A stretch of 64,000 nucleotides of DNA, taken from Sulfitobacter delicatus. GTDB lineage: Bacteria > Pseudomonadota > Alphaproteobacteria > Rhodobacterales > Rhodobacteraceae. Numbering within the stretch: position 1 is the first letter of the stretch; each line of letters opens with the position of its first letter. The stretch spans positions 496,001 to 560,000 of the forward strand of contig NZ_FNBP01000001.1 in NCBI RefSeq assembly GCF_900102535.1, given 5' to 3'. Position numbers and translations under genes: made by a program. Under the pieces are notes generated by a model that was not told the origin of the DNA, ran no database searches, and worked only from the letters and a program-made list of their open reading frames with translations. Positions 19,167-28,110 of the stretch are shown here, piece after piece.

Positions 19167-19195
19167 AAAAGGGCGCCCCGAAAGGCGCCCGTTTT
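19167..19195. terminator. Bidirectional intrinsic terminator between the capsule-like gene and trxA
   Basis: The stem GGGCGCC / GGCGCCC (19171-19177 and 19184-19190) has a six-base loop, is preceded by AAAA and followed by G-TTTT, so it can stop transcription from both sides where the two genes converge. Confidence 0.85.
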
Positions 19196-19225
19196 CGTCA
19201 TTTATCTTAGCCTAAGCCCTTAGGA

Positions 19226-19546
19226 TCAAAGGGACTCTTCGATCCAGCTTTGCAGGGCCGCTTTGGGGCGTGCGCCGGCAAGGTTGGATACGACCTGACC
19301 GTCTTTGAAGATGAACAGCGCCGGAATACCACGCACGCCGACCTGAGCGGGCGAGTTCGGGTTTTCGTCGACGTTAACTTTAACGATCTTCACGCGACCG
19401 TTCATTTCATCCGAAAGCTCTTCCAGCGAAGGGCCGATCTGTTTGCACGGGCCGCACCATTCGGCCCAAAAATCGACCAGAACCGGAATGTCCGAATTTT
19501 TGACTTCGGCGTCGAAAGTGTCGTCGGTGACTGCGACGGTTGCCAT
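19226..19546 (-). CDS. trxA: Thioredoxin
   Basis: Small disulfide reductant of 106 residues with the active-site WCGPC at residues 30-34 and the cis-proline segment [11 protein letters not shown]. No signal peptide, so cytoplasmic. It lies 36 bases downstream of addA, an order often seen in Rhodobacterales. Confidence 0.97.
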   Translation of the reverse strand: MATVAVTDDTFDAEVKNSDIPVLVDFWAEWCGPCKQIGPSLEELSDEMNGRVKIVKVNVDENPNSPAQVGVRGIPALFIFKDGQVVSNLAGARPKAALQSWIEESL

Positions 19547-19582
19547 GATGCTCTCCTGACAGGAATGGGTTAAGGCCTGAAC

Positions 19583-22500
19583 CTATGAACGCGGGGCACT
19601 GGCGTCAAGATATGGCAGGGCGTGCAGTGCATTTGTCACGATATCGTTGGGCAACACCATGAGATCAGCCTTGGCGGTCCAGAGGATCGCGGTCTCGATG
19701 CGTCTGTCTGGATAGATTTGCCGCAGCATATGGGCATAGGCCCCCATCTGGCGCAGCAGCCCGTCTGGGCAGGCTTTAACACTGTTTGGCACCACCCGAT
19801 TGGTTTTGAAATCCACTGCCAGAATATGATCTTCGCCGATCACCAGACGGTCGATCGTGCCGTGCAGCCGTTGGTCGCCAAGGCGTCCGGTCACAGGGAC
19901 TTCGGCGAGCGTCGTGTCTGCGAAGAGTGCGGTCAAGGCGGGCGTATTGAGCACGGTCTCGGCTTCTTGCTGGGCACGCAGAATGATTTCTTGCGGATGA
20001 TGGCGTTGCAGTCGGGTCAAGAAAATGGCCCGCGCATCGGCATTCATCAGCGGCAGATGTTCGAGCAGTTCATGTACCAAAGTGCCATAGCTCAGCGCCG
20101 TATCCATATCGGCACCCGCTTCGCCCGCCAGCGCTTTGGCACCGCCCAGATCGGAGGGCGATAGCGTTTTGGCCTCACTGCTGGGCGACGGGGCTGAGCG
20201 GGTAAAAATAGGGTCTAACTCGGGAATTTTGACCGTTTCCTGCGGCGTTTCCACCACTTCAAGCGCATCCCAATCGCCTTGTTGATACCGGATCGTGCCA
20301 TCGTCACTTAATGGCTCTGCCTGCAACCGGGTCAAGGCCGCCTCCGTAATTTGATACCAAGAGGACCCGTCTTTCGACAATTCCCCTGCCGCCGCGACGA
20401 TCAGCCATTTTTCGGCGCGGGTCATGGCCACGTAGAGCAGCCGCAGCCGCTCTTGTAGTGCGGCGTCTTTCATCTCTTCCAGTCGCGCTTGCACGGGCCG
20501 CGGCATGTCATTGGCCGCAGCTTTCCACACGGGCGTGCCGCCCAACGTGATGATCTCATCCTTGATCGTTACGTCACGCCGCCCGGTGTCGGGCAAGATG
20601 ACGATGGGCGCCTCTAGCCCTTTGGCGCCATGCACCGTCATCACCCGGATCTGGTTCGAGGCGCTGTCGATCTGGCGTTTGATCTCTAGATCATCGGTCT
20701 GCATCCATTGCAGAAAACCGGTCAGGCTCGGCACCGACCCACGCTCATAGGACAGCGCTTGGCTGAGCATCGCGTTGATCCCATCTTCGGCCTCTGGCCC
20801 CAAACGGGCTAGCAGTTTGCGGCGGCCATCGTGGCGGGTGAGGATGCGCTCGATCAAATCATAGGGCCGCAGGTAGTCCACCTGCGCCCGCAGATCGCGC
20901 AGCACGGCGAGGGTCGAGGCGTGTTCCTCGGTCTGATTGCGCAGCGCTTGCCAGAGGTGGTCCTCTTTGCGGTAATGGGCGAGCGTGAAAAGCGCCTGCT
21001 CCGACCAGCCGAAGAGCGGCGACTTGAGAGCGGTCGCGAGCGACAGGTCATCGTCAGGCGTCGCCAGAAACGACAGGATCGCCGCCAAATCGCGGACTGC
21101 CAGCTCGGCACCGACCTTAAGCCGATCCGCCCCAGCGATGGGCAGTTCCGCCGCCTTACAGGCGCGGATGATCTCGGAAAACAGCGCGGAGCGCCGTTGC
21201 ACAAGGATCAGGAAGTCACCGGGCTGAATACGCCGCCGGGCCAATCCGCCTTTGCTATCGTCGGGCAGGTAATGCTCTTCGGTCGTCAATTCCTTGATCC
21301 GCCGCGCAATGCGTTCCGCCAGTTGCACCGTGTGGTGCCGCGCACTGCGGCGGTCAACGGGATCGGTCCAGTCGCCTTCCTCGTCCGGGCCGGCTTTTTC
21401 GATAAAGGGCCAAAGGTCGACCCGCCCCGGCAAGAGGTCTTTAAAGGCTTTATGCCCTTCATCATTTGCGAAACCACTTTGGATATCGGGGTCAAAAACC
21501 CCATCAACCGCTTGCAGAATGGCCGAGGAAGAGCGGAATGAATAAGCAAGGCTGCGGCGTTGGAAGAACTGGCCAGCCTCGCCGATCTTCTGCTCAAAGG
21601 TGACGCCTTTGCGGTCCAATTCCTCCGGGTCAGCGCCTTGGAAGGAATAGATCGACTGTTTCTTGTCCCCCACGACAAAGAGCGTGCGGTCCACATCATT
21701 GCGCGCGCCTGCGCCGCTGTAGAATTCATCCGTAAGCCGTTCGATCACGTCCCATTGTCGGGGCGAGGTGTCTTGGGCTTCGTCCACAAGGATGTGATCA
21801 ATGCCGCCGTCGATCCGGTAGAGCACCCATGCCGCCACGGCCTTGTCGGTCAGCAGAGCGCGGGCTTTGAGGATCAAATCGTCGAAATCGAGCCAGCCGC
21901 GCTTTTGTTTCTCGTTTGCATAGCGGGCAAGGAAACGGGCGGCGAAACGGTGGAGCACATAGGTTTTGCGTGCCGCCTTCAGGGCGAGCCGTGCTTCGCG
22001 GGCGTCCTCAACCCGCTGCATCAGCTGTTCGAGCTGCGGCATCTGCTCGGCGATGATCTTTTGCGTCGGTTTGGTGGGGAACCTGCCGATCTTGGCGGTA
22101 AAGGGCGATTTCGCGCCGCTGCCGGTGAGGAGGGTATTCTCCAACTGGGGCAGGGCGGAGAGATCATAGCTCTCGATCTCTTGCAGCGCCGCGCCCGCCT
22201 TAGCGTCGTTGCCGCCCTTGGCCAGCAGATGGGGTATGATTTCGGCCATGATTGCCGCTTCGCTGCCCAGAAAGACGGACGTCGCAATGCTGTCTTCGGT
22301 AAGGTCTTCGGGCTGATCGAAGAGGGTGAGGATGTCGGGCCATGCACGGGCCTCGGCAAAAGCATCCCGCTGGCTGACAATGCTGCGCGTCAGGCTGGCG
22401 AAATCCTCACCGGTGTAGTGCCGCGCAAGGTCGGCCACCAGCGGCGCATCTTCGCCTTCGGCCATCTCATCCACAATCTCTGCCCTGAGAAGATCAGCAG

Positions 22501-22957
22501 CGCGGTCCTCGATCTCGGTGAACTGCGGGCTGACTTGCGCCTCTAGCGGGAAGCGGCGCAAGAGCGCGGCGCAGAAGGAGTGGATCGTTTGAATTTTCAG
22601 CCCGCCCGGCGTTTCAATGGCACGGGCGAACAGGGTGCGGGCATTGCGCAGCTGCTCAGGCGTCAGCTCACCCTCGACGCCCAAATCGGCCAGCGCGCTG
22701 CGCAGCGCCTCGTCTTTCAGCATCGCCCATTCGCCCAGACGCTTGAACAGGCGGTTCTGCATCTCTGACGCGGCGGCTTTAGTGTAGGTCAGGCAAAGAA
22801 TATGCTGCGGCTCGACGTCGTCCAAGAGCAGCCGGGCCACGCGGTCGGTCAGCACGCGGGTCTTGCCGGAGCCCGCATTGGCGGTCAGCCAAGTGGAGGC
22901 ATCGGGCCGGGCGGCGTCAATCTGGGCGGCGGTTGCATCGTTAAAATCACGCATCAT
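19583..22957 (-). CDS. addA: Double-strand break repair helicase-nuclease AddA
   Basis: UvrD-type helicase and nuclease subunit of AddAB, the alphaproteobacterial RecBCD counterpart that processes broken DNA ends for RecA. Walker A (TANAGSGKTRVL) lies near residue 30; helicase motifs VDEAQDTSPRQWDVIERL and VMTVHGAKGLEAPIVIL follow, and a C-terminal RecB-like nuclease motif LAVDFKTNR lies near residue 1060. The start is set at ATG 22957, which overlaps the addB stop (ATGA) and follows a GGAGG; the longer frame adds 13 unconserved residues. The product is 1124 residues. Confidence 0.95.
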   Translation of the reverse strand: MMRDFNDATAAQIDAARPDASTWLTANAGSGKTRVLTDRVARLLLDDVEPQHILCLTYTKAAASEMQNRLFKRLGEWAMLKDEALRSALADLGVEGELTPEQLRNARTLFARAIETPGGLKIQTIHSFCAALLRRFPLEAQVSPQFTEIEDRAADLLRAEIVDEMAEGEDAPLVADLARHYTGEDFASLTRSIVSQRDAFAEARAWPDILTLFDQPEDLTEDSIATSVFLGSEAAIMAEIIPHLLAKGGNDAKAGAALQEIESYDLSALPQLENTLLTGSGAKSPFTAKIGRFPTKPTQKIIAEQMPQLEQLMQRVEDAREARLALKAARKTYVLHRFAARFLARYANEKQKRGWLDFDDLILKARALLTDKAVAAWVLYRIDGGIDHILVDEAQDTSPRQWDVIERLTDEFYSGAGARNDVDRTLFVVGDKKQSIYSFQGADPEELDRKGVTFEQKIGEAGQFFQRRSLAYSFRSSSAILQAVDGVFDPDIQSGFANDEGHKAFKDLLPGRVDLWPFIEKAGPDEEGDWTDPVDRRSARHHTVQLAERIARRIKELTTEEHYLPDDSKGGLARRRIQPGDFLILVQRRSALFSEIIRACKAAELPIAGADRLKVGAELAVRDLAAILSFLATPDDDLSLATALKSPLFGWSEQALFTLAHYRKEDHLWQALRNQTEEHASTLAVLRDLRAQVDYLRPYDLIERILTRHDGRRKLLARLGPEAEDGINAMLSQALSYERGSVPSLTGFLQWMQTDDLEIKRQIDSASNQIRVMTVHGAKGLEAPIVILPDTGRRDVTIKDEIITLGGTPVWKAAANDMPRPVQARLEEMKDAALQERLRLLYVAMTRAEKWLIVAAAGELSKDGSSWYQITEAALTRLQAEPLSDDGTIRYQQGDWDALEVVETPQETVKIPELDPIFTRSAPSPSSEAKTLSPSDLGGAKALAGEAGADMDTALSYGTLVHELLEHLPLMNADARAIFLTRLQRHHPQEIILRAQQEAETVLNTPALTALFADTTLAEVPVTGRLGDQRLHGTIDRLVIGEDHILAVDFKTNRVVPNSVKACPDGLLRQMGAYAHMLRQIYPDRRIETAILWTAKADLMVLPNDIVTNALHALPYLDASAPRS

Positions 22958-25911
22958 TCCAGATCCTCCGGCTTGGCGACCGTGGTGCCATCCCATTCGC
23001 CAAAGCGGGCCAATTGGTCGTAGTTCCCAGCAAAGGCGTCCGTTTGCACCATGCGCCGCGCGGTGAAGCCTTGGCCTTCGTCGAGGTAGCGTGACAGCAG
23101 GGCGTGGAGCCCGGCGAGCACCTCTTGGGGATTTTCCTCGTCCAAAGGCGCGGGCACTTCGACGGGTTTGGAGCCCAGCCCGATGAAAGCAGCATGCGCC
23201 ACATGCGCCACGCCCACCTCAGGGAAACCGCCGCGCTCCACCATGGCCGCTTCGATCAGCAGTTGTTTGTCGAACAAGCGCTGTTCCTTTTTGCCCGGCG
23301 GCGTGCCGGTCTTGTAGTCATAGATCAGCACATCGCCGTCGTCGGTCTGGTCAATCCGGTCCGCAAAACCGCTGAGGGTAAACCCTAGGTCCGCAAAGGT
23401 GTAACTGCCGCGCGCACCTTGCTCGAAGGCGACGGGGCTGGAGAAGGCGGCGCGGCTGTGTTCGCGGGAGATGAACCAATCCGCAATCCGGTCAATTCGC
23501 GCCAGCCACATGGCACGGGCGGCAGGCCAAGGGGCTTCGTCCTCCAATACCTGTGCCGCCACGTCGAGCAATGTTTCGCGGGTCAGTCGCGCCGGATCGC
23601 GGGCGACCAGTTTCACGAAATCTTCCATGATGCGGTGCAAGATGATGCCGCGCACTGGGGCGTCGGGCGATTGCACCAGCGGGTTGATGGCGCGCAGTTT
23701 CAGGCTGTGTTTGGCATAGACGGCATAGGGGTCGCGGATCAGGGTTTTGATCTCGGTCACCGACAGTTTGCGGGGCCGTGCCGCGCGCGGGGGGCGGGGC
23801 GACGGGCGCGGCGCGGGGGGCGTGCGTTCGACCGCCTCCAAGGCGCTGACTTGGTCCAGCCACCGGGCACCACGTTGCTGCATCGCACGCCAAGCCTCTG
23901 GCCCGCCGGTGTCGCCCAGACCACCTAGCAGATTGCCCAGCCGGTTGAGCCAACGCGACGGCACCATTTCGGCCTCATCCGAGCGAATGGCGCGGGTGAT
24001 CCAGACCTCGGGGCTGGCAATGGCCTGTTGGTAGTCATGCGCCGACAGACCGATGCGCCGTTCAGGCAGGAGTAGTCCCGCTTTCTCGCGCATCTGACGG
24101 TTCAGCCAAGGATCGGGCGGCGGTGCTTCGGGCCATGTGCCTTCGTTGAGACCCCCGAGGATTACTAGATCGGCACCCTGAACACGCGCTTCCATCGTGC
24201 CCCAGATCATGATGTCAGGGTGCGGCGTATCGGCCTCGCGGACCTCCTCTTGAGACAGCAAAGCGCCCAATAGATCCGCATAATCGGCGGCATTCATCGC
24301 GCCACCATGCACGGCATGTTCCGTCAGGTTCGCCATGACCGCCTCAGCCGAGATACCGGCGCCATGTTGCCAAAGCAGGTGATCGGGATCAGCGGACGCG
24401 CCGGCGGCGATCCTTTCGGCCAGTGCCAAATGGGTGGCCACGCAGTCGGGCAGAGGGCGTTCGCCGGGGGCGTCATGGCCGGGAAAAGTCTCACCCACCC
24501 AAGCGATCCAGTCTCGAAAACCGCTCGGGTCTTCCATGCGTTTGGCGGCACGTTCCGGGATCTCGGCCAGACCCTCGGCGCTGGGATAGGGCAGACCGTG
24601 GCGGCGGATTTCGGCCTCAAGGCGCTGGGTGTAAAGCTGGTGAAAGTTCCGCCCCGCGCCACTGTGGGTCAGAGGGTGTTTCAGCAAGGTTAGCAGCGCT
24701 TCGGCATCAAGCTTGCGGACGAAAAGCGCCGCCACATGGCGCAGAAACCGCCCCGGCGGGGACAGTTGCAGCGGCATTCCGGCACTGTCATCCGGCAGAA
24801 TATTCCAACGGTCGAGTGCGGCAGTGACCTGACGGGTCAGCATCCGGTCAGGGGTGATCAACGCGGCCTTCACGCCATCTTCGGCGGCTTGACGCAGCCG
24901 GAGCGCGATGGCGAGCGCTTCGACACGAGGTGTGGGGGCTTCGATCAGCGTGATGTCAGCGGTGGCTCTGGAAAGGTCTTCGAGTTTCGGACCTTCGTTC
25001 AGCCAGGCATGTGTGACAGGAGCGGGGCGCAGCGACAGCGACAACAGCTTGTTGCGCGCAGCAGAAACGGGGGGCATTTCGCACCACGGCTCAACCGCAC
25101 CGCGCGACACTTCGAGCATGTTCATCAACTTGCGGAAACGGTACTGCGGGTGATCCTCGGCCAGCAGTGCTTGGTCCAACTCGTTCCAAACGGCGGTGGG
25201 CATTTCAAAGTCAAAACCGGGCAGGATGATCGCGCCTTGGGGCAGGCGGGCCACGGCCTCCATCAACAGCGCCGTCGTCCCACGCGAGCCGGTGGAACCC
25301 GCGAGGATCACCGGATGTTGCGGTGGGTTGTCTTGCCAGCGCGTGATGATCCGGGCGACAAGCTGCCGCCGCCGTGCTTCGGCATCGGGGCGCGTGGTGG
25401 TCTGGCCGAGATAGTCATGCGCAATCGCGAGGAAGCGTTGCGCACGTTCCCAATGGGCCGAGAGGTTGCCTACATCCAGCCCGGCAACTGTCTCGGGCGA
25501 AACACCTTCGCCCTGCATCTCATCAATCAGTCCCGCAAGACTGTCCGACAGCGCATAAAGCGACGCGCGCGGCGCAAGGTCGGGGGCGGCGTCAAGAAGG
25601 CGAGAGACAAGTTGTATTAACTCAAGCCGTCGCTGTAGAGGGGGTGTCGGCGCGGGCAAAGCGACGCCGGGGGCCAGTGCGTCAAGATCGGTGATCAACC
25701 GGACGCGTGGCAGAAACCCAGCCGGGCCTGCGTCAAAGTCATGGCGCAAGCGACGGGCCATGCGATTAGTGTTCACGATCAATTCGACCCGCGCCATCGC
25801 TTCTGGCGGGCTGTCTTCTAACCGGTCGCAAAGCCCTCGCACCAGACCGCGCGGGAAGTCGACACCGGGGGCAAGTCCAAAGACGCGGGGTGTGCCTTGA
25901 GGCTCAAACAT
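22954..25911 (-). CDS. addB: Double-strand break repair protein AddB
   Basis: Second subunit of AddAB; it carries a nuclease domain and a helicase-like scaffold that scans for recombination signals. The C-terminal nuclease motif DVLIYDYKTGTPPGKKEQ is near residue 855. The start at ATG 25911 (MFEPQGTPRVFGL) overlaps the upstream nucleotidyltransferase by eight bases; the longer frame starts inside that gene. The product is 985 residues, normal for alphaproteobacterial AddB. Confidence 0.93.
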   Translation of the reverse strand: MFEPQGTPRVFGLAPGVDFPRGLVRGLCDRLEDSPPEAMARVELIVNTNRMARRLRHDFDAGPAGFLPRVRLITDLDALAPGVALPAPTPPLQRRLELIQLVSRLLDAAPDLAPRASLYALSDSLAGLIDEMQGEGVSPETVAGLDVGNLSAHWERAQRFLAIAHDYLGQTTTRPDAEARRRQLVARIITRWQDNPPQHPVILAGSTGSRGTTALLMEAVARLPQGAIILPGFDFEMPTAVWNELDQALLAEDHPQYRFRKLMNMLEVSRGAVEPWCEMPPVSAARNKLLSLSLRPAPVTHAWLNEGPKLEDLSRATADITLIEAPTPRVEALAIALRLRQAAEDGVKAALITPDRMLTRQVTAALDRWNILPDDSAGMPLQLSPPGRFLRHVAALFVRKLDAEALLTLLKHPLTHSGAGRNFHQLYTQRLEAEIRRHGLPYPSAEGLAEIPERAAKRMEDPSGFRDWIAWVGETFPGHDAPGERPLPDCVATHLALAERIAAGASADPDHLLWQHGAGISAEAVMANLTEHAVHGGAMNAADYADLLGALLSQEEVREADTPHPDIMIWGTMEARVQGADLVILGGLNEGTWPEAPPPDPWLNRQMREKAGLLLPERRIGLSAHDYQQAIASPEVWITRAIRSDEAEMVPSRWLNRLGNLLGGLGDTGGPEAWRAMQQRGARWLDQVSALEAVERTPPAPRPSPRPPRAARPRKLSVTEIKTLIRDPYAVYAKHSLKLRAINPLVQSPDAPVRGIILHRIMEDFVKLVARDPARLTRETLLDVAAQVLEDEAPWPAARAMWLARIDRIADWFISREHSRAAFSSPVAFEQGARGSYTFADLGFTLSGFADRIDQTDDGDVLIYDYKTGTPPGKKEQRLFDKQLLIEAAMVERGGFPEVGVAHVAHAAFIGLGSKPVEVPAPLDEENPQEVLAGLHALLSRYLDEGQGFTARRMVQTDAFAGNYDQLARFGEWDGTTVAKPEDLE

Positions 25912-26596
25912 CTGCATCCGCCAGCAGGCTTTCGGCCAGAGCGATGCCGCCGGGATGGCCCACATCGCACCAACGTCCGGGGTAGGGCAGACCAAAGAGG
26001 GTTTGTCGTTCGAGCATCATGTCCCACAGCAGATTGAGCGAGAACTTGTCAGCGTCGATATCGCTCAGCAAATCTGTTTTGATGATCTGCACGCCGCCAT
26101 AAACGTTCCCCGGACCGCGCGTCAGATGGCCATTTTCACCAAGTGTGAAATCACCCTGACCACCGTGACCGAGGGTTTGCCCGAGCGGTACCGTCATCAA
26201 CAGTGCGTCCATTTGCTCGGGTTTCCAAGCCTTGCGCAGCAGCGACAGCGGGTTCGGCCCAGCCCAGATCGCATCGCTGTTCATAGTAAAAACCGGCTCG
26301 GTGCCAAGAAGCGGCAACGCGTTGCGCAACCCGCCGCCGGTGTCGAGAATCTCTGGCGTTTCGATAATTGTCGTGACCCCCTGCGGCTTCAGATGCGCGT
26401 CGAGCTGCTCGGGTAGATAATGCAAGTTCGCCACAATCCGAGAAGGCCCAACGCCCCGTGCGAGGTCGAGCGCATGGTCGATCAAGGGACGACCTGCGAC
26501 AGGCACCAAGGGCTTCGGCTGGTGTTGGGTCAGATGTTTCATGCGCGTGCCGAAACCGGCGGCGAACATCATGATGGCGTCGGGATACTCGCGCAT
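25904..26596 (-). CDS. murU: Nucleotidyltransferase, MurU-like (N-acetylmuramate-1-phosphate uridylyltransferase)
   Basis: Sugar-phosphate nucleotidyltransferase with the N-terminal signature MMFAAGFGTRMKHLTQHQPKPL at residues 9-30 (substrate-binding FAAGFGTRM, lysine in PKPL). The gene upstream is an AmgK-like kinase; in Pseudomonas AmgK and MurU recycle N-acetylmuramic acid to UDP-MurNAc, bypassing fosfomycin-sensitive MurA. The pairing supports that role, but mannose-1-phosphate guanylyltransferase activity cannot be excluded. The product is 230 residues. It overlaps amgK by 28 bases. Confidence 0.8.
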   Translation of the reverse strand: MREYPDAIMMFAAGFGTRMKHLTQHQPKPLVPVAGRPLIDHALDLARGVGPSRIVANLHYLPEQLDAHLKPQGVTTIIETPEILDTGGGLRNALPLLGTEPVFTMNSDAIWAGPNPLSLLRKAWKPEQMDALLMTVPLGQTLGHGGQGDFTLGENGHLTRGPGNVYGGVQIIKTDLLSDIDADKFSLNLLWDMMLERQTLFGLPYPGRWCDVGHPGGIALAESLLADADV

Positions 26597-27582
26597 TGGC
26601 TTTTCAGTTGCTCCAGAAAGTCGGGGGTCGGGCGGGGTAGGATACCTTCGATGCTGCGTGCCACCGGGGCAAGGGCAGGGTGGCGCAAATTGTTTTGCAG
26701 ATGGTTCCAGACCCGGGGGATTAGATCAACGTAATGCGCCTTGCCGTCACGCAAGCAGAGGCGGGCAAAAATTCCCAAAATACGCAGGTTACGCTGTGCG
26801 CCGAGCAGGGCATAGGCGCGGCGGAAGGTGTCTGGGTCGGTGCCGCTCTGGGCGACATAGTAGTCGATCATATGCGCTTCGATCTCGGGCGGTACATCGC
26901 GCCGCGCGTCTTGCAGGATCGAGACGAGATCATAGGCCGGATGGCCCAGCAGGGCGTCTTGAAAATCGAGCAGGCCGACGCGGGCGGCGCCTTGGCGCTC
27001 GGGCAGCCACAGCAGGTTTTCTGCGTGGTAGTCCCGGAGGATCACAACCTTGGGGGCGGCATCTAGCTCTTGGGCGAGGGGTGCGAAGGCGTGTGTGAAT
27101 GGGGCGCTGGGCTGTTCCTGCCGTTCGGTCGCGTAGAACTCGAAGGCGGGGGCCGTCATATCGATAAGCCACGCCGCATTGCAAAGGGGCAAGTCGGGGA
27201 GGGGGGCAGCGTGCAGTTGGACCAACACATCGACGGCGGCGCGGTATAGCGGCTCTTGCAACGCGGGATCACCGGCCATCAACCGGGCAAAGAGATCATC
27301 GCCTAAGTCTTCGATCAGCAGCAAACCATGAGCGGAATCGGCATGATAAATTTCCGGCGCGCTCAGCCCTGTGGAACTAAGATAAGCCGCGACCTGCTGA
27401 AACGGGCGCACATCTTCGCCACGCTCCGGCGGGGCGTCCATGAGGATCGCAGTCTGACCATCGGGTCTGCGCAAACGGTCGTAGCGGCGGTTCGATGCGT
27501 CACCGGCCAGTAACATGCGTTCGGTTTCCGCCCAGCCTGCTGCTTGCAGGAAGTCTTCGATCAATGAGGTCCGGTCCGTCAT
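26569..27582 (-). CDS. amgK: AmgK-like anomeric sugar kinase (aminoglycoside phosphotransferase fold)
   Basis: APH-fold kinase, probably phosphorylating MurNAc/GlcNAc at the anomeric carbon for peptidoglycan recycling. The catalytic loop VILRDYHAENLLWLPE and the metal-binding VGLLDFQDALLGHPAYDLVS are both present. The start at ATG 27582 (MTDRTSLIEDFL) overlaps the tsaE stop by four bases; the longer frame is inside tsaE. The product is 337 residues. The order tsaE-amgK-murU-addB-addA-trxA looks like one transcription unit. Confidence 0.85.
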   Translation of the reverse strand: MTDRTSLIEDFLQAAGWAETERMLLAGDASNRRYDRLRRPDGQTAILMDAPPERGEDVRPFQQVAAYLSSTGLSAPEIYHADSAHGLLLIEDLGDDLFARLMAGDPALQEPLYRAAVDVLVQLHAAPLPDLPLCNAAWLIDMTAPAFEFYATERQEQPSAPFTHAFAPLAQELDAAPKVVILRDYHAENLLWLPERQGAARVGLLDFQDALLGHPAYDLVSILQDARRDVPPEIEAHMIDYYVAQSGTDPDTFRRAYALLGAQRNLRILGIFARLCLRDGKAHYVDLIPRVWNHLQNNLRHPALAPVARSIEGILPRPTPDFLEQLKSQCASIPTPS

Positions 27583-28052
27583 GCGCGCCAATCCGCCAGC
27601 TTGTCCGCCCATTGTGGCCCATTCCACTGCACGGACATTTGGCGACTGTCATCGCTAGGTCCGGGCGAGAGGCTAATATCCAACGCGTCGCTGGGCGCGA
27701 GCGGGCCGAGGCGATCGGGCCATTCGACGAGGCAGATCGCATCGTGGAAAGCTTCGATAAGGCCCAGTTCTTCGATTTCATAGGTCGAGGTCAGGCGGTA
27801 GAGGTCCGCATGCCAAATCGCTCCGCTGCGTCCGTCATAGGTCTGCACCAGCGTGAACGTGGGCGAGGGGATGTCTTCAGGATATTCAAGCAGCGCCTTA
27901 ATCAGAGAACGGGCGAAATGGGTCTTTCCTGCGCCAACGTCGCCGCTCAGCAAAATGACATCACCGGGCGCGAGCTTTCTGGCAAGCTGCCGAGCGCGTT
28001 CGGCAGTGTCGTCAGGGCCGGTCAATGTCAGTGAAAGCGATTGGGTGGACAT
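27579..28052 (-). CDS. tsaE: tRNA threonylcarbamoyladenosine biosynthesis ATPase TsaE
   Basis: ATPase that, with TsaB, TsaC and TsaD, makes t6A37 of ANN-decoding tRNAs. The P-loop LSGDVGAGKTHFARSLI is near residue 35, followed by SPTFTLVQTYDG and the HADLYRL motif. The product is 157 residues. TsaD is encoded separately at 39.3-40.4 kb; TsaB and TsaC are not in the window. Confidence 0.95.
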   Translation of the reverse strand: MSTQSLSLTLTGPDDTAERARQLARKLAPGDVILLSGDVGAGKTHFARSLIKALLEYPEDIPSPTFTLVQTYDGRSGAIWHADLYRLTSTYEIEELGLIEAFHDAICLVEWPDRLGPLAPSDALDISLSPGPSDDSRQMSVQWNGPQWADKLADWRA

Positions 28053-28110
28053 GCCCCATGCTTAGCGTCCCGACGCGCAGCCGCAAGATGAAAGCGGGCG
28101 GCACATACCT

